Virus record (IMG/VR): IMGVR_UViG_3300044993_000419
Coordinates: 1 to 29,875 of that record
DNA length: 29,875 nucleotides
Source: a virus
Reading direction: 5' to 3' (one strand)
Shown: positions 15,180 through 23,576 of the stretch, piece after piece
How the letters are laid out: every line of letters starts with the position of its first letter
Numbering within the stretch: the stretch's first letter is position 1
The notes under the pieces: model-generated
What the model was told of the DNA's origin: nothing
What the model saw: the letters and a program-made list of their open reading frames with translations, nothing else
Database searches by the model: none
Made by a program: the position numbers and the translations under genes

Positions 15180-16364
15180 TCAGTACAGTGCTATTCTTCC
15201 GTTGCTGTTTTGTCTCGGAGAGAACAGAGGATTCTTTCTCTCCGTTGCGATTGAAAACGGCATTTTCCCCACCACATCACCCAGCGAACGTGGGGGCTGT
15301 TTCGAAAATCCGGTGTCTACTATCTGAGCACCCGGACTGACCATTCCCCGAATCGCTTGTGTCATGCTGCGCTCTGGCGGTTGAGGCGCTCGCGGCACAC
15401 TGCCAAACGTCCGATCTAATCCTGCTAGGTACGCTGCTCTAACGGAATTATCTAAGTCGCTTGCGCTCTGAATCCGTCTCCTTGCCTCATTTGGATCCAC
15501 CCCAAACTTGGAATACAATTCACCAGCTCCAACCCCCTGCTTAGACAAGTTTGCAATTGCACCAGACAGGTCAGTGAGCCGCTTCGCAAAAGGATCTCTC
15601 TCTCCAGTAAGAACGTACGCCAGAGGATTCGACACAGAGATGTCACGCTCCATCGTTGGAGAAGACTGATCGTAATTATATGTTGCACTATTCTTGGCGA
15701 ATTCCTGAGGGGAAAGACTCTGCCCACCGCTGAATTGGAGAGGCATTTTCTTGTCGCCGGTAATCCGCGCTAGTGAGTCGTGCCTAGCCTTCGCATCGAA
15801 ATAATTCTTGGAATTGCCGAAAAGGCCCAACCCACCCCCAAGAACACCCCCAGCCAGCGCGGCACCAAGAATCCCAACAGGCCCTAGTGAAGCGAAGCCA
15901 AGAAGGGGAGCCGCAGCGGCAAGCCCACCCCCTAGCGCCGCACCAGACATCGCCCCACCCTTGGGATCTTTTCTCCTGTCCATCAAATTCCGCGCTAGCG
16001 TAGCGCCTCCATACAGCGCCCCAGCTGCCCCAAGGTAGGGAGCCGCAGCGGCAAGCCCACTACTTGGCGGCATGGATGACATAATTGGCTCCGCCGTATA
16101 ATTTGGGACCGTCGGTAGGTAACTTGCGGCGGTATTGACGCTCATGTTGGGAGCAGTGGCGCCAAAGCCCAACGAAGGCACCAGATCGTCAAAAGAATCG
16201 CCCATCGTCGAAAGTAAAGCACCAATCCCAACTCCACCAACAGGAAGTCCCCTTCTAGCCTGTTGCATTTGCTCCCGCATCGCAGTCTCCATGTACGCGC
16301 GTCTTAGAAGCTCCTCTTGTTGCTGAGCATAATACTGCTGGTTTAAGAGAGTAAGATAATCCAC
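15180..16364 (-). CDS. Probable internal virion protein with Gly/Ala-rich hydrophobic core
   Basis: This 394-residue protein starts at GTG overlapping the upstream stop (TAGTG). The N-terminus is Gln/Tyr-rich and helical (LLNQQYYAQQQEELLRRAYM). Residues ~105-185 contain two Gly/Ala-rich hydrophobic stretches (AAGALYGGATLARNLMD and LGPVGILGAALAGGVLGGGL), like the membrane-active segments of ejection proteins and some tape-measure-like proteins. The last 200 residues are polar, with possible helices (LTDLSGAIANLSKQGVGAGE). Its position among the internal-protein genes supports a role in forming the DNA-delivery channel. No homologue is recognised. A 23-bp direct repeat lies in the two Ala-rich stretches. 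Confidence 0.72.
   Translation of the reverse strand: MDYLTLLNQQYYAQQQEELLRRAYMETAMREQMQQARRGLPVGGVGIGALLSTMGDSFDDLVPSLGFGATAPNMSVNTAASYLPTVPNYTAEPIMSSMPPSSGLAAAAPYLGAAGALYGGATLARNLMDRRKDPKGGAMSGAALGGGLAAAAPLLGFASLGPVGILGAALAGGVLGGGLGLFGNSKNYFDAKARHDSLARITGDKKMPLQFSGGQSLSPQEFAKNSATYNYDQSSPTMERDISVSNPLAYVLTGERDPFAKRLTDLSGAIANLSKQGVGAGELYSKFGVDPNEARRRIQSASDLDNSVRAAYLAGLDRTFGSVPRAPQPPERSMTQAIRGMVSPGAQIVDTGFSKQPPRSLGDVVGKMPFSIATERKNPLFSPRQNSNGRIALY
15906..16060. repeat. Two copies of a 23-bp direct repeat
   Basis: The same 23 bases occur at 15906-15928 and 16038-16060 (both begin GGGAGCCGCAGC). In the minus-strand protein they encode the two GLAAAAP motifs that open its hydrophobic stretches. 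This suggests an internal duplication or gene conversion of the motif. Confidence 0.85.
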
Positions 16365-16906
16365 TACGACGACATCCTCATGTAATTGGGGACTGGGAGA
16401 TCCACACTAAAGGCAGGAACGCTCTGGGCCACATTCGCATTGAACGTCTTAGGGTTAAAAAGATAGTTAGAGAGAGTTCCCAAATTCTTCAGCCCACCCA
16501 AATAAGTTTCTTTTACTGCTGGCATCACATCTAACCCCATCTGCATGTAGGGAGTTAGCGCGTCCTCCGCTCGCCCCAACCGATCTTTCCATATCTTCTT
16601 TGACTCGTTCACCCCCTGACGTCTTGCCCTTTCGTTGGCAGCAGCCGCATTGTTTCTCGCTGCCAGATTTGCTGCCTGTGCGTTTCTTACTTGATTTAAG
16701 TAGTCTGTGTACGCATTGTAGTTTCTGAGGTAATCGTCATAGGCCCGCTGCTCTTCGCGCCGGACCATGTCGGCATAATTGTTTGCCTGGCGTCCCTGTC
16801 TGGAGCTAGAATAGAGGTCAAACGTCGCCCCGACCACAGGACGAATCCATTCCCGATTTCTGCCTAGAAAATCACCGACACTAGAAAGAATTCTTCCAAA
16901 ATCCAT
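16364..16906 (-). CDS. Small internal virion or ejection-type protein
   Basis: I choose the ATG at 16906 (MDFGRILSSVGDFLGR); an in-frame TTG at 16912 is the alternative, and neither has a strong Shine-Dalgarno. The ~180-residue protein has an N-terminal helix and a long Ala/Arg/Asn/Tyr-rich helical region at ~35-105 (YADMVRREEQRAYDDYLRNY and NQVRNAQAANLAARNNAAAA). A more ordered C-terminal part follows. Composition, length and position match the smallest of the P22-type ejection proteins (gp7-like), but sequence identity to it is not evident. It is the first of five internal-protein genes after the tail genes. Confidence 0.72.
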   Translation of the reverse strand: MDFGRILSSVGDFLGRNREWIRPVVGATFDLYSSSRQGRQANNYADMVRREEQRAYDDYLRNYNAYTDYLNQVRNAQAANLAARNNAAAANERARRQGVNESKKIWKDRLGRAEDALTPYMQMGLDVMPAVKETYLGGLKNLGTLSNYLFNPKTFNANVAQSVPAFSVDLPVPNYMRMSS

Positions 16907-16936
16907 AGACAAATTCTGCCACGAAAAAGAACCACA

Positions 16937-17596
16937 CTATAACGCCGCCGCCCTCATTCGGATGCTTGGGGGAGTCCCAGTTGCAAGATCGGAGGCGACA
17001 AACGCCCATGGATTGGGTGCTCCGGAGGAATAGGTGACTATCCGTTGAAGCATAGTAAAATAGTTTGTCGCATTGTTGGCGGTGAGTCCCAAATTTAGGA
17101 AACTTGTGGAATTTATCGCCCGCACCACCGGCTCTGCCGCTGTGTGAAACCCTAGCCAGTAATGTTTACCGGCAATAAAGGTAAAATTACACGACGCTCC
17201 CCTCCACCCCGTCGTTCCCGTGTCTCCCTGATTCACCGTTAGCAGTAGATTGTTTGGCCATCCATTTGAATTACTATCATAAATTACCGCTCTCGCAGCT
17301 CCAGCGGCAGCCGTTGTGACTATAATTCCCAGTTGATCGATTCGTAGTTTAGTTGCAGTAAAAAACGGCGTGAGATGAATCCTGTTTGCCACGCTGGCCA
17401 GAGTCACTGTTGAAGCGACACCATGTACCGAATTGTCATAGTAATTTCCTACGACAATTCCCGCAGCCCTTGCGCTTGCGAAGAAAGCGATAGTAGTGGC
17501 GTTTTGGCTTCTTACAAACTTAGACCCATCCCACTCAAGGCTATCGCCGCTTGCAATCGCCCCTTCCATCTCTACATATCGCCTGCTTGTGCTCAT
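16937..17596 (-). CDS. Minor tail or fibre-like virion protein
   Basis: This 219-residue protein starts MSTSRRYVEMEGAIASGDSL and is mostly predicted beta: ATKLRIDQLGIIVTTAAAGA, ARAVIYDSNSNGWPN and GKHYWLGFHTAAEPVVRAIN. This resembles jelly-roll or fibre-tip modules found in phage and environmental structural proteins. It overlaps the preceding 101-residue gene by 4 bp and lies between the gp10-like gene and the ejection genes, so it is probably a virion surface or tail component. No catalytic motif. Function inferred from position and fold character only. Confidence 0.7.
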   Translation of the reverse strand: MSTSRRYVEMEGAIASGDSLEWDGSKFVRSQNATTIAFFASARAAGIVVGNYYDNSVHGVASTVTLASVANRIHLTPFFTATKLRIDQLGIIVTTAAAGAARAVIYDSNSNGWPNNLLLTVNQGDTGTTGWRGASCNFTFIAGKHYWLGFHTAAEPVVRAINSTSFLNLGLTANNATNYFTMLQRIVTYSSGAPNPWAFVASDLATGTPPSIRMRAAAL

Positions 17597-17898
17597 TTTA
17601 GGAATTTCACTTTAGCTATCGCGTTTGAGCTAGAACTCACATTCCGTAAACTCAGAGAACTATTAGTCCACGGCGTAACGCCCTTCTTTATAATTCCCAG
17701 CCCCTCATCTGAGACAATCACATAGTATCTGGGAACGACTCCCAGCTGATTGGGAATGGAGATCTCACTTGCTGGTGGAATCGTCACATCCGCCACAAAG
17801 CCATCTTGCAAGAAAATGTTGCTGAATAATTGTGCAACAGCACCCTTCCACTTTCTGTCCCTGTAGGAGCCGTAATCTGCTGGTGCTGGGGTTTTCAA
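17593..17898 (-). CDS. Small tail-associated protein
   Basis: This 101-residue protein starts at TTG overlapping the gp10-like gene's stop (TTGA), which implies translational coupling. It is predicted mainly beta (GFVADVTIPPASEISIPNQL, RYYVIVSDEGLGIIKKG, NSSLSLRNVSSSSNAIAKVK), suggesting a small virion protein such as a fibre-attachment or decoration component. No family recognised. P22 has its tail needle (gp26) near here, but this sequence lacks the long coiled coil that gp26 has, so it is not an obvious replacement. Confidence 0.65.
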   Translation of the reverse strand: MKTPAPADYGSYRDRKWKGAVAQLFSNIFLQDGFVADVTIPPASEISIPNQLGVVPRYYVIVSDEGLGIIKKGVTPWTNSSLSLRNVSSSSNAIAKVKFLK

Positions 17899-19307
17899 TT
17901 CAGCCAGGTGAAATCCTCCTCCACCCCTCCCATAGAAAATTTCTTTACTCCATAAGCCACGAATTGATATCGCCTTGCGCGATAGATTCCTGTTCGCCTA
18001 ATCCTCTGAATGAGCGAAGTTTCTCCCGTCTCCCCTAACGATACCGGCCTTTCGTTCCCCCATCCGCGTCTGTCCGTGTTTATTCGCACTAGCAGCTGAG
18101 CCTCCGAATCGACCACCTCCCCGCGTCGCAGCCGAAAGCGAATCTCCTCAGTCCGCTTACGCTTCGTTACTCCATAATCAATAAACCCCGTCGTTAACTC
18201 AAAGCGGACCGGCTGCGTATCGTCACACGCACAATCTTCTGTCATTTGGAAGATCTTACTTCCCCCCGCCTCACCCCATATATGGGCACCGTAGTCAGGA
18301 ATGTAGGCGTAACTTCGACCAACGAAGTTATCGTACTGCCCCAGCGCCTGATTCCAGCCAGACCACTCCGCCCACTCTTTTGTCTTCGCATTGAAGACAA
18401 ATGTTCGTTTCGCCACTTGAAACCTAAATACCATAAACAGCTGTCCACCAATCTCTATCCTAGTCCCAACGCAGTCAGTAGGATCTGAAATGGTATCCAA
18501 CTCCTTATCGAAGGCAGTCGAAAATGGAACAACCTGCCTGCCATCGTATGCCACAAATCGTTTATAATCAGACAACCACAATAAGGCATTATCGTTAGAC
18601 ACTACAGAATAAGGAGCTATGCACCCCGCTTGCAGCACCCCACCCGCCACACGCTGAAAATCCGTCACGTCGCCACTCTCCCAGATCTCTGTGGACTTGC
18701 GACCAAAGACAAATATCTCCTGATTGAATTTGTAAATCGCGACGATTGGATCGTAGTCTGCTTCCGCACTCACCACACTAAGCGGGTTCACGGTAAGAGA
18801 ATCACCGATTGCTGAATACTGGAATTGGTTTGTCGGCGTTGAAATAATTAGTCGCTGATTCAGAAACGCTACATGTGTAACAGAACCGGAGATATTTGGG
18901 CTTGGGTGGTATGCGCCTCCCGTCCCGGTGAGATATACCACACTGCCACCGGCCGCCAGAAACAGATGCCCATCTACGTCCTCCGCAAACGTTACTGGCA
19001 CTCCCGCTGGAAGCGTAACGTTGTTAAGAACGGAAAACCCAAACGCTGGATAGGTAATGCGGTAGATGCTACCGTTCCACACCCCAATTAGCTGACCAAT
19101 CGTGTCCCACCAATACAGCCCATCCCAACTACTGCTGGGAGTAGGAGTTATGTGAAGCTCAGCCTTTTTCTCCAAACCAGGACGAACGTTAGCATAACCG
19201 TTTTCATCGATATAGCCATCAATCAATGAAAAGTTGTCAGTGGATAGCGCCACTTCGTCTACGTTCTTTAGCTGCCCGGAAAAGATGGGGAGTTTCTCGG
19301 TCGGCAT
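17895..19307 (-). CDS. Tail hub / packaged DNA stabilisation protein, P22 gp10-like
   Basis: This 470-residue protein is nearly the same length as P22 gp10 (472). The start, LPIFSGQLKNVDEVALSTDN followed by DGYIDENGYANVRPGLE, matches the family's opening where the protein contacts the gp4 ring. Repeated WD-like beta blades follow (LYWWDTIGQLIGVWNGSIYR, EDVDGHLFLAAGGSVVYLTG, KFNQEIFVFGRKSTEIWESG). P22 gp10 builds the tail hub under gp4 and keeps packaged DNA from leaking. A gp4-like gene one place upstream, beyond a fibre gene, supports the call. A CACD motif occurs near residue 356. Confidence 0.85.
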   Translation of the reverse strand: MPTEKLPIFSGQLKNVDEVALSTDNFSLIDGYIDENGYANVRPGLEKKAELHITPTPSSSWDGLYWWDTIGQLIGVWNGSIYRITYPAFGFSVLNNVTLPAGVPVTFAEDVDGHLFLAAGGSVVYLTGTGGAYHPSPNISGSVTHVAFLNQRLIISTPTNQFQYSAIGDSLTVNPLSVVSAEADYDPIVAIYKFNQEIFVFGRKSTEIWESGDVTDFQRVAGGVLQAGCIAPYSVVSNDNALLWLSDYKRFVAYDGRQVVPFSTAFDKELDTISDPTDCVGTRIEIGGQLFMVFRFQVAKRTFVFNAKTKEWAEWSGWNQALGQYDNFVGRSYAYIPDYGAHIWGEAGGSKIFQMTEDCACDDTQPVRFELTTGFIDYGVTKRKRTEEIRFRLRRGEVVDSEAQLLVRINTDRRGWGNERPVSLGETGETSLIQRIRRTGIYRARRYQFVAYGVKKFSMGGVEEDFTWLN

Positions 19308-19309
19308 AG

Positions 19310-20404
19310 TTATGCGGCAACGTATGTCCCTCCGATAATAAAGGTTATTTGGTAGCCGATAAGCCAGTCTACCCCTCCTTCGCGTCGAATCCGTAACGTG
19401 TTCACGTCGCCCATAAAAACCGACGCGCTGTAGACACCGTAGTTTAAAATATCATACATCCCGTAGAAACTTCCTTGGTTAATCGACGCAGCCGGTAACG
19501 GTAGCGGAAAGTTTATCGTTGCCTGAGCGGTTCCGCCAAAGACGCCTAAGAACCGATGCCAGAAGTGTGTTATCTTTCCGATCTGAAAGTAGCTTGACGA
19601 CTGAAACGTCGGCCCAGAAGTCCACGTCATCGTTCCGTTTCCGTCACTAAAGGTATAGTTTGCGCCATTTGGAGTCCAACTTTGGCTACCCATCGTGATC
19701 GATTGGCAATCCATAGACGACGCATACACTGCGCCCCTTGCCGATGCTGAATTCAATGCCTGAGCAAAAACGTTTCTTGTCCTGAAACTGCTGGAGCCGA
19801 TGTCATATAGGTTCGTGGCCGTCGGAAGAAGGCTATTTGTAGTCGCATCAAACTCCCATCGACTAACGCCGTTAAGAACAATCCTGAGTTTTCCGTTTGC
19901 GGGAATTATATTAAGATCAACTGTGGCAGCGGAAATGTTTCCAGAGGAAATTGTTGCCACACCTGTATTGCCAGCCGACTCATTTCCATGAAGTTGAATC
20001 TCTGCACCTCGCCCGCTACCGCTACCACCACCACCATTAAAGAGAAGTCGCTTGGTGTCGCTGCCGTCAGAAGTTGTGTTCGTTATATTGTATCCGCTAC
20101 CAGAGTCACTAAAGAGCGCCTCTCGTGGGTAAAACAGGTGATCTAGCGTGTAGAGAGTTACGTCAGCCGAAGTCTTTACAACGAATTTGTAAGACAACGA
20201 TGAATTGGCATATACCTGCGCCCGACCATTTGAATCCAAAATTACCGGATTAGTTGCAGCATTTAAACAATCTTTGTCGTTGTAAAGAGGTTGTAGCGTA
20301 TTTGTACCCGCTGCGTAGGAAAAGACCTTTCCGCCAGCAAGTGGCTGCCCAACTCCATCAGTCCATCCTGCAAGAAACTGCTCTACCTGAAGACCTTTTG
20401 CCAT
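19310..20404 (-). CDS. Tail fibre or spike with podovirus head-binding N-terminus
   Basis: This 364-residue protein has residues ~5-85 with the pattern LAGWTDGVGQPLAGGKVFSY, then AAGTNTLQPLYNDKD and NPVILDSNGRAQVYANSSLSY. This resembles the N-terminal capsid- or tail-binding domain of many podovirus fibres and spikes (DGxGxPLxGGKVxxYxAGTxxxxxxYxD...NPVxLDxxGRA). The middle is Gly/Ser/Thr-rich (FNGGGGSGSGRGAEIQLHGN). The C-terminal ~130 residues look like a receptor-binding beta domain (TYVAA end). Its role is adsorption. It sits between the gp4-like and gp10-like genes instead of at the end of the operon. No glycanase motif seen. Confidence 0.82.
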   Translation of the reverse strand: MAKGLQVEQFLAGWTDGVGQPLAGGKVFSYAAGTNTLQPLYNDKDCLNAATNPVILDSNGRAQVYANSSLSYKFVVKTSADVTLYTLDHLFYPREALFSDSGSGYNITNTTSDGSDTKRLLFNGGGGSGSGRGAEIQLHGNESAGNTGVATISSGNISAATVDLNIIPANGKLRIVLNGVSRWEFDATTNSLLPTATNLYDIGSSSFRTRNVFAQALNSASARGAVYASSMDCQSITMGSQSWTPNGANYTFSDGNGTMTWTSGPTFQSSSYFQIGKITHFWHRFLGVFGGTAQATINFPLPLPAASINQGSFYGMYDILNYGVYSASVFMGDVNTLRIRREGGVDWLIGYQITFIIGGTYVAA

Positions 20405-20405
20405 T

Positions 20406-21080
20406 TTAGATCGGCCTTACAAAAACTTCGTCTGCGTAATCTCTGTTGTGTCTTTTCGCTGCCACAAACAAACTAGCCGCACTTTGCTGTAACCGGTCAC
20501 GCTCCCCTAACGGCAACCCATAGTCGTCCGCTAATCTTGCAGCTAAACCATATATGATGGCATCTCCCCATCTAGCCACAAAACCGCCATCTCCATTTGC
20601 TGTGTCGAAATCTTTCAGTTTCGTAATCACCTCAGCCCGAACCTTGCCAGCTGCTTGAGGAACCGGAAGTAGATACGCCTTGTTGTCTACAGGACCATGA
20701 GCAATCCGATTGGGAACACCCTGCGCCGTCCTATCCGTCTCCCGTGTAAATTCATCCCACTCAATTAGCTCTAACGTCTCCCAGCTAACACCGTTCCACC
20801 ACTGCGCTGAAACCAAACTAAGAACTAACGGATCGCCAGACCCGGGATATGGACTACTAGCCAAGTTTGCGGCCCACGGATCAATTACAACCTCTACCGT
20901 GCGCCATAAAAACACATGATCGTTCTGCCAAGAAGCAACCATGCTGTTGAGGCAATCCACTCCTTGGGAAAGCATTTCAGAAGATAGGACGTCATAAACA
21001 TCTAACGCCCCTATCTTCTGAAAGGCGCGAGTGATCAGCTTGTTCCGCGTAAGAAGAAAGTCAAAATCACTCGCAGCCAT
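20406..21080 (-). CDS. Tail accessory / head-completion protein, P22 gp4-like
   Basis: This 224-residue protein starts with FLLTRNKLITRAFQKIGALD, then SEMLSQGVDCLNSMVASWQN. This is the helical pattern of the P22 tail accessory factor family, which forms a ring beneath the portal and links it to gp10. P22 gp4 itself is shorter (166 residues), so this version carries a C-terminal extension (GDAIIYGLAARLADDYGLPL and onwards). P22 gp4 is reported to have muramidase activity; no catalytic residue can be assigned here. Neighbours are a small head protein and a fibre gene. It is one of the clearer tail calls in the window. Confidence 0.83.
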   Translation of the reverse strand: MAASDFDFLLTRNKLITRAFQKIGALDVYDVLSSEMLSQGVDCLNSMVASWQNDHVFLWRTVEVVIDPWAANLASSPYPGSGDPLVLSLVSAQWWNGVSWETLELIEWDEFTRETDRTAQGVPNRIAHGPVDNKAYLLPVPQAAGKVRAEVITKLKDFDTANGDGGFVARWGDAIIYGLAARLADDYGLPLGERDRLQQSAASLFVAAKRHNRDYADEVFVRPI

Positions 21081-21083
21081 TTA

Positions 21084-21491
21084 TTATCCGCTTATTGCGT
21101 GAAGGTCATACGTTACCGCTACGCGAATGTCGCCCGCATTCGCCGTGCCAGAGGCTGCCGATATCGTGATGATTAGCGGAGTGTCAGCAGTAAGTGGAGC
21201 AACATCGGCACTAACTAATGCTGCATTCACCGCGGCAGCACCGGTCGAAACCGAACCAAACTTTGCCGGAGTCCCACTAACCCCAAACTGAAGTGTGTGC
21301 GAACTATTAAAGGGAATCATCGACGATGAAACCTGAATACTTCGCACCACCGCATCTTTTGGAATGGTCAACATCGTTAGCGTGTCCGATACCGCCTGGC
21401 CCGTAATCGAAACCTTGTCCGTCTCCACAACAGGGCCGACCTTTAGCGCCCGGCCCACTACCCCTACTTTTCCGGAATTAAAATTCGCCAT
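21084..21491 (-). CDS. Small head protein, possible decoration protein
   Basis: This 135-residue protein starts at ATG 21491, with TTGGAG as a modest ribosome-binding site. It is almost entirely predicted beta with alternating small residues (VETDKVSITGQAVSDTLTML, LQFGVSGTPAKFGSVSTGAA, DIRVAVTYDLHAIS). This suits a capsid decoration or head-fibre protein. It directly follows the major capsid gene after a strong hairpin, the usual place for a decoration gene. No family recognised, so the role is inferred from place, size and fold character. Confidence 0.65.
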   Translation of the reverse strand: MANFNSGKVGVVGRALKVGPVVETDKVSITGQAVSDTLTMLTIPKDAVVRSIQVSSSMIPFNSSHTLQFGVSGTPAKFGSVSTGAAAVNAALVSADVAPLTADTPLIITISAASGTANAGDIRVAVTYDLHAISG

Positions 21492-21507
21492 TTTCTAAAT
21501 CTCCAAA

Positions 21508-21541
21508 TTAGGGGGGGGAGGGAATCTCCCTCCCCCCCTAA
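21508..21541 (-). terminator. G/C-rich hairpin after the capsid gene, likely attenuator
   Basis: The arms are TTAGGGGGGGGAGGGA (21508-21523) and TCCCTCCCCCCCTAA (21527-21541), paired over 15 bp with one extra G and a 3-base ATC loop. It sits between the capsid stop and the next gene. It could partly stop transcription, as the terminator after T7 gene 10 does, or protect the capsid message from 3' decay. No T-run follows, so it is not a textbook intrinsic terminator. Confidence 0.7.
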
Positions 21542-21546
21542 GTTAC

Positions 21547-22617
21547 TTACTTGTTACTGATTGCAGAGCAACTCATCATGACCCCAACAGAGCCATAGTC
21601 CTTGCCGTTAAACTTCGGCTTTTTATAGCCAGCAGTCCAACGCACAGCGAACTTCTGAAACTCCTTGTAGTCCTCCTCCTCCTCAACCATGTTGACCTTC
21701 TCACCAAAGCCAATACACATCGATTGAGCTCCAAGAAACGCTCCAACGCAGTAACGTTGAGAACCACCACCACCGTTGTTTGCAACGAACACATCCTTAT
21801 GTGCGTGGATCACAACCCCATCAATTATTGCCGTTGCATTCTTAAAGATTGGGTTGTCTTTCCCTCTAGCCTGCGCCTCCCTCTGCGCCTGCTGAAACGG
21901 TGCTGATGTCTTCAGATCATACAGCGCATCTGGATGAACCAACAGCACATAATACGGCTCACCATCTACACGAATCGGCTGGAGACGGGTTCTGGAATTC
22001 GGCCCCCCAGCACCACCAGTCTCTGCCCACGTTCGCAGCGCCGATATGAATCCAAAGCTACCAGTAAAGCTAGACTGAATCCCAGTGTTCGCATTCATTG
22101 CAGCCACAGCAGTTGCCCTAACAGTCTGCGCAGTGAAGGTACCGTTGTTGTTGTAAAAATACAGGTCCGCATTAGTTGCAGGATCCACATTCGCCCCAAT
22201 CCCGTACGCATCAAAGATAAGCTTGTCGTGCTTCTCTGCGGCCCAGAGCTTCAACTTCTCACGAATCTCTGACGACACCTCATACACAGCCCGACGACGA
22301 TGCAGATCCCCATCGTCCCTAACACCATGCCTATATCGCTGCAGTGTCAGTTTGAAGCTCGCATCACTAAGCGCCTCCTCTGAGCCACTTAGCGTCTGGT
22401 TACCAGTAACCCCGGCACCAGTCAGCGCATACACCAACCCAAAGGTCATTTCATCACCTTTCTTCTTGGTGAAGTCGTCCTTTTCGTGAATTAGCGCCTC
22501 TGGCCCCTTGCCAGTGAATTTGTCAAAGTATGTCGCTACCCGAAAGTCACGGAAAAGCTTCTCATTCCATAACTTAACGGTTAGCGCGTCGTTTGATGCT
22601 TTTGTAGTAATTGCCAT
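21547..22617 (-). CDS. Major capsid protein, N4 gp56-like
   Basis: This 356-residue protein opens MAITTKASNDALTVKLWNEK, then TYFDKFTGKGPEALIHEKDD and KKKGDEMTFGLVYALTGAGV. This is the characteristic start of the N4-gp56 capsid family (L...LW...LF...FxxFxG...ALIxxxxDLxKxxGDxVTFxL). It builds the icosahedral shell. The ATG has an AAGGA Shine-Dalgarno at good distance. It follows the scaffold gene and is followed by a strong hairpin, consistent with the high and separate expression expected for a capsid gene. The combination with P22-like portal and tail genes is unusual. Confidence 0.9.
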   Translation of the reverse strand: MAITTKASNDALTVKLWNEKLFRDFRVATYFDKFTGKGPEALIHEKDDFTKKKGDEMTFGLVYALTGAGVTGNQTLSGSEEALSDASFKLTLQRYRHGVRDDGDLHRRRAVYEVSSEIREKLKLWAAEKHDKLIFDAYGIGANVDPATNADLYFYNNNGTFTAQTVRATAVAAMNANTGIQSSFTGSFGFISALRTWAETGGAGGPNSRTRLQPIRVDGEPYYVLLVHPDALYDLKTSAPFQQAQREAQARGKDNPIFKNATAIIDGVVIHAHKDVFVANNGGGGSQRYCVGAFLGAQSMCIGFGEKVNMVEEEEDYKEFQKFAVRWTAGYKKPKFNGKDYGSVGVMMSCSAISNK

Positions 22618-22629
22618 TTCTCTCTATCC

Positions 22630-23565
22630 TTATCCAACTCCAAGCTTCGCTAACGCAGCATCCAATTCGGTATCACTCAGCTTACCGGCATCGATGTCCA
22701 CTAACGATCGCTTGGTACTTCCGCCTCTTGCGCCAGTTAGGTTCGGAATCTGTTTCGCAGTTTTAGTAACGGATCGTAAAAGAGCATCCGGCCTACCCTT
22801 GAGTTTTTTTATTTCAGCTTTTAGCTTCTGATTCTCGTCGTGCAAGCCACTCGCCATCTCATACAATCTCACCGCGGCTTTCTGAAACTTCGCCCGTTTT
22901 GCTAGCTGCACCAAGGTTTCACCCTTGGCCGCCGCAAACGGATTTGCCAGAAATTGCTGAATTACCGGCTCTGGCAACCCATCGGACTTAAGCACATCGG
23001 CCATGTCCTCAATCGTTGCCTCCCCAGGCTGAACGTGCGCTAAAAATACACGCTCATTTTCGTCAATCTCCGCCAGCATCCGCTCTTGCTGCTCGACCTG
23101 CTCAATCTGCGCATCCCGCTTCTTGACCTCGTCCCGAACCTCAATCGCCTCCGCCGGATCCGTTTCGCGCAACTCGCGATACCTCTCAGCCAGTTGCCGC
23201 CGCTGCTCATCCAACTGCGCCCTAAGTTGACCCAACTCCGTCTTAAGGCGCTGTATATATGTCTCCCGCTGCTGTCGTTCGGCCAAGCGCTTCTGCTGAA
23301 GCTCCTCCAGCTTCTTCGCCAAAGCCTCCTGACTATCAGCCTCTTTAGTTTCAGGGGACAGTTTCTCCTCGGCCTCGGCTTCCGCCTCATCCTCCGGCTG
23401 CTCCTCCACCTCGTCTGACTCAGGCTCAGACTCCTCCGATAACTCCTCTTCTTCGTCCTCCTCTTCAAACTGGAGAGACTTGGATAAAAGCTCGTCTAGG
23501 TTACCATCAGACAGCCCTTCCACCGATACATCTTCCGGGGTATCGTCCCGCAATTCTTCACTCAT
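22630..23565 (-). CDS. Capsid scaffold protein
   Basis: This 311-residue protein starts at ATG 23565 with a strong TGGAGGA ribosome-binding site. Residues ~30-75 are almost purely acidic (QFEEEDEEEELSEESEPESD, EAEAEAEEKLSPE). Residues ~80-175 are a long Gln/Glu/Arg/Leu coiled coil. A basic C-terminal part follows (LKAEIKKLKGRPDALLRSV, RGGSTKRSLVDIDAG). Acidic N-terminus, central coiled coil and basic capsid-binding end are typical of phage scaffolds. Its place between portal and capsid genes supports this. No protease domain is present. Confidence 0.85.
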   Translation of the reverse strand: MSEELRDDTPEDVSVEGLSDGNLDELLSKSLQFEEEDEEEELSEESEPESDEVEEQPEDEAEAEAEEKLSPETKEADSQEALAKKLEELQQKRLAERQQRETYIQRLKTELGQLRAQLDEQRRQLAERYRELRETDPAEAIEVRDEVKKRDAQIEQVEQQERMLAEIDENERVFLAHVQPGEATIEDMADVLKSDGLPEPVIQQFLANPFAAAKGETLVQLAKRAKFQKAAVRLYEMASGLHDENQKLKAEIKKLKGRPDALLRSVTKTAKQIPNLTGARGGSTKRSLVDIDAGKLSDTELDAALAKLGVG

Positions 23566-23576
23566 TTTTCCTCCAT

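Noticed and set aside
17593-17898. P22 tail needle (gp26)
   Set aside because: The protein is short and beta-rich without the long trimeric coiled coil of tail needles.
22508-22831. Plus-strand frame opposite the capsid and scaffold genes
   Set aside because: It lies wholly antisense to two well-supported genes and has no recognisable protein character.
23086-23418. Plus-strand Leu-rich frame
   Set aside because: It is the antisense image of the scaffold's Gln/Glu-rich coiled coil; the leucines come from reversed CTC/CTT-type codons.
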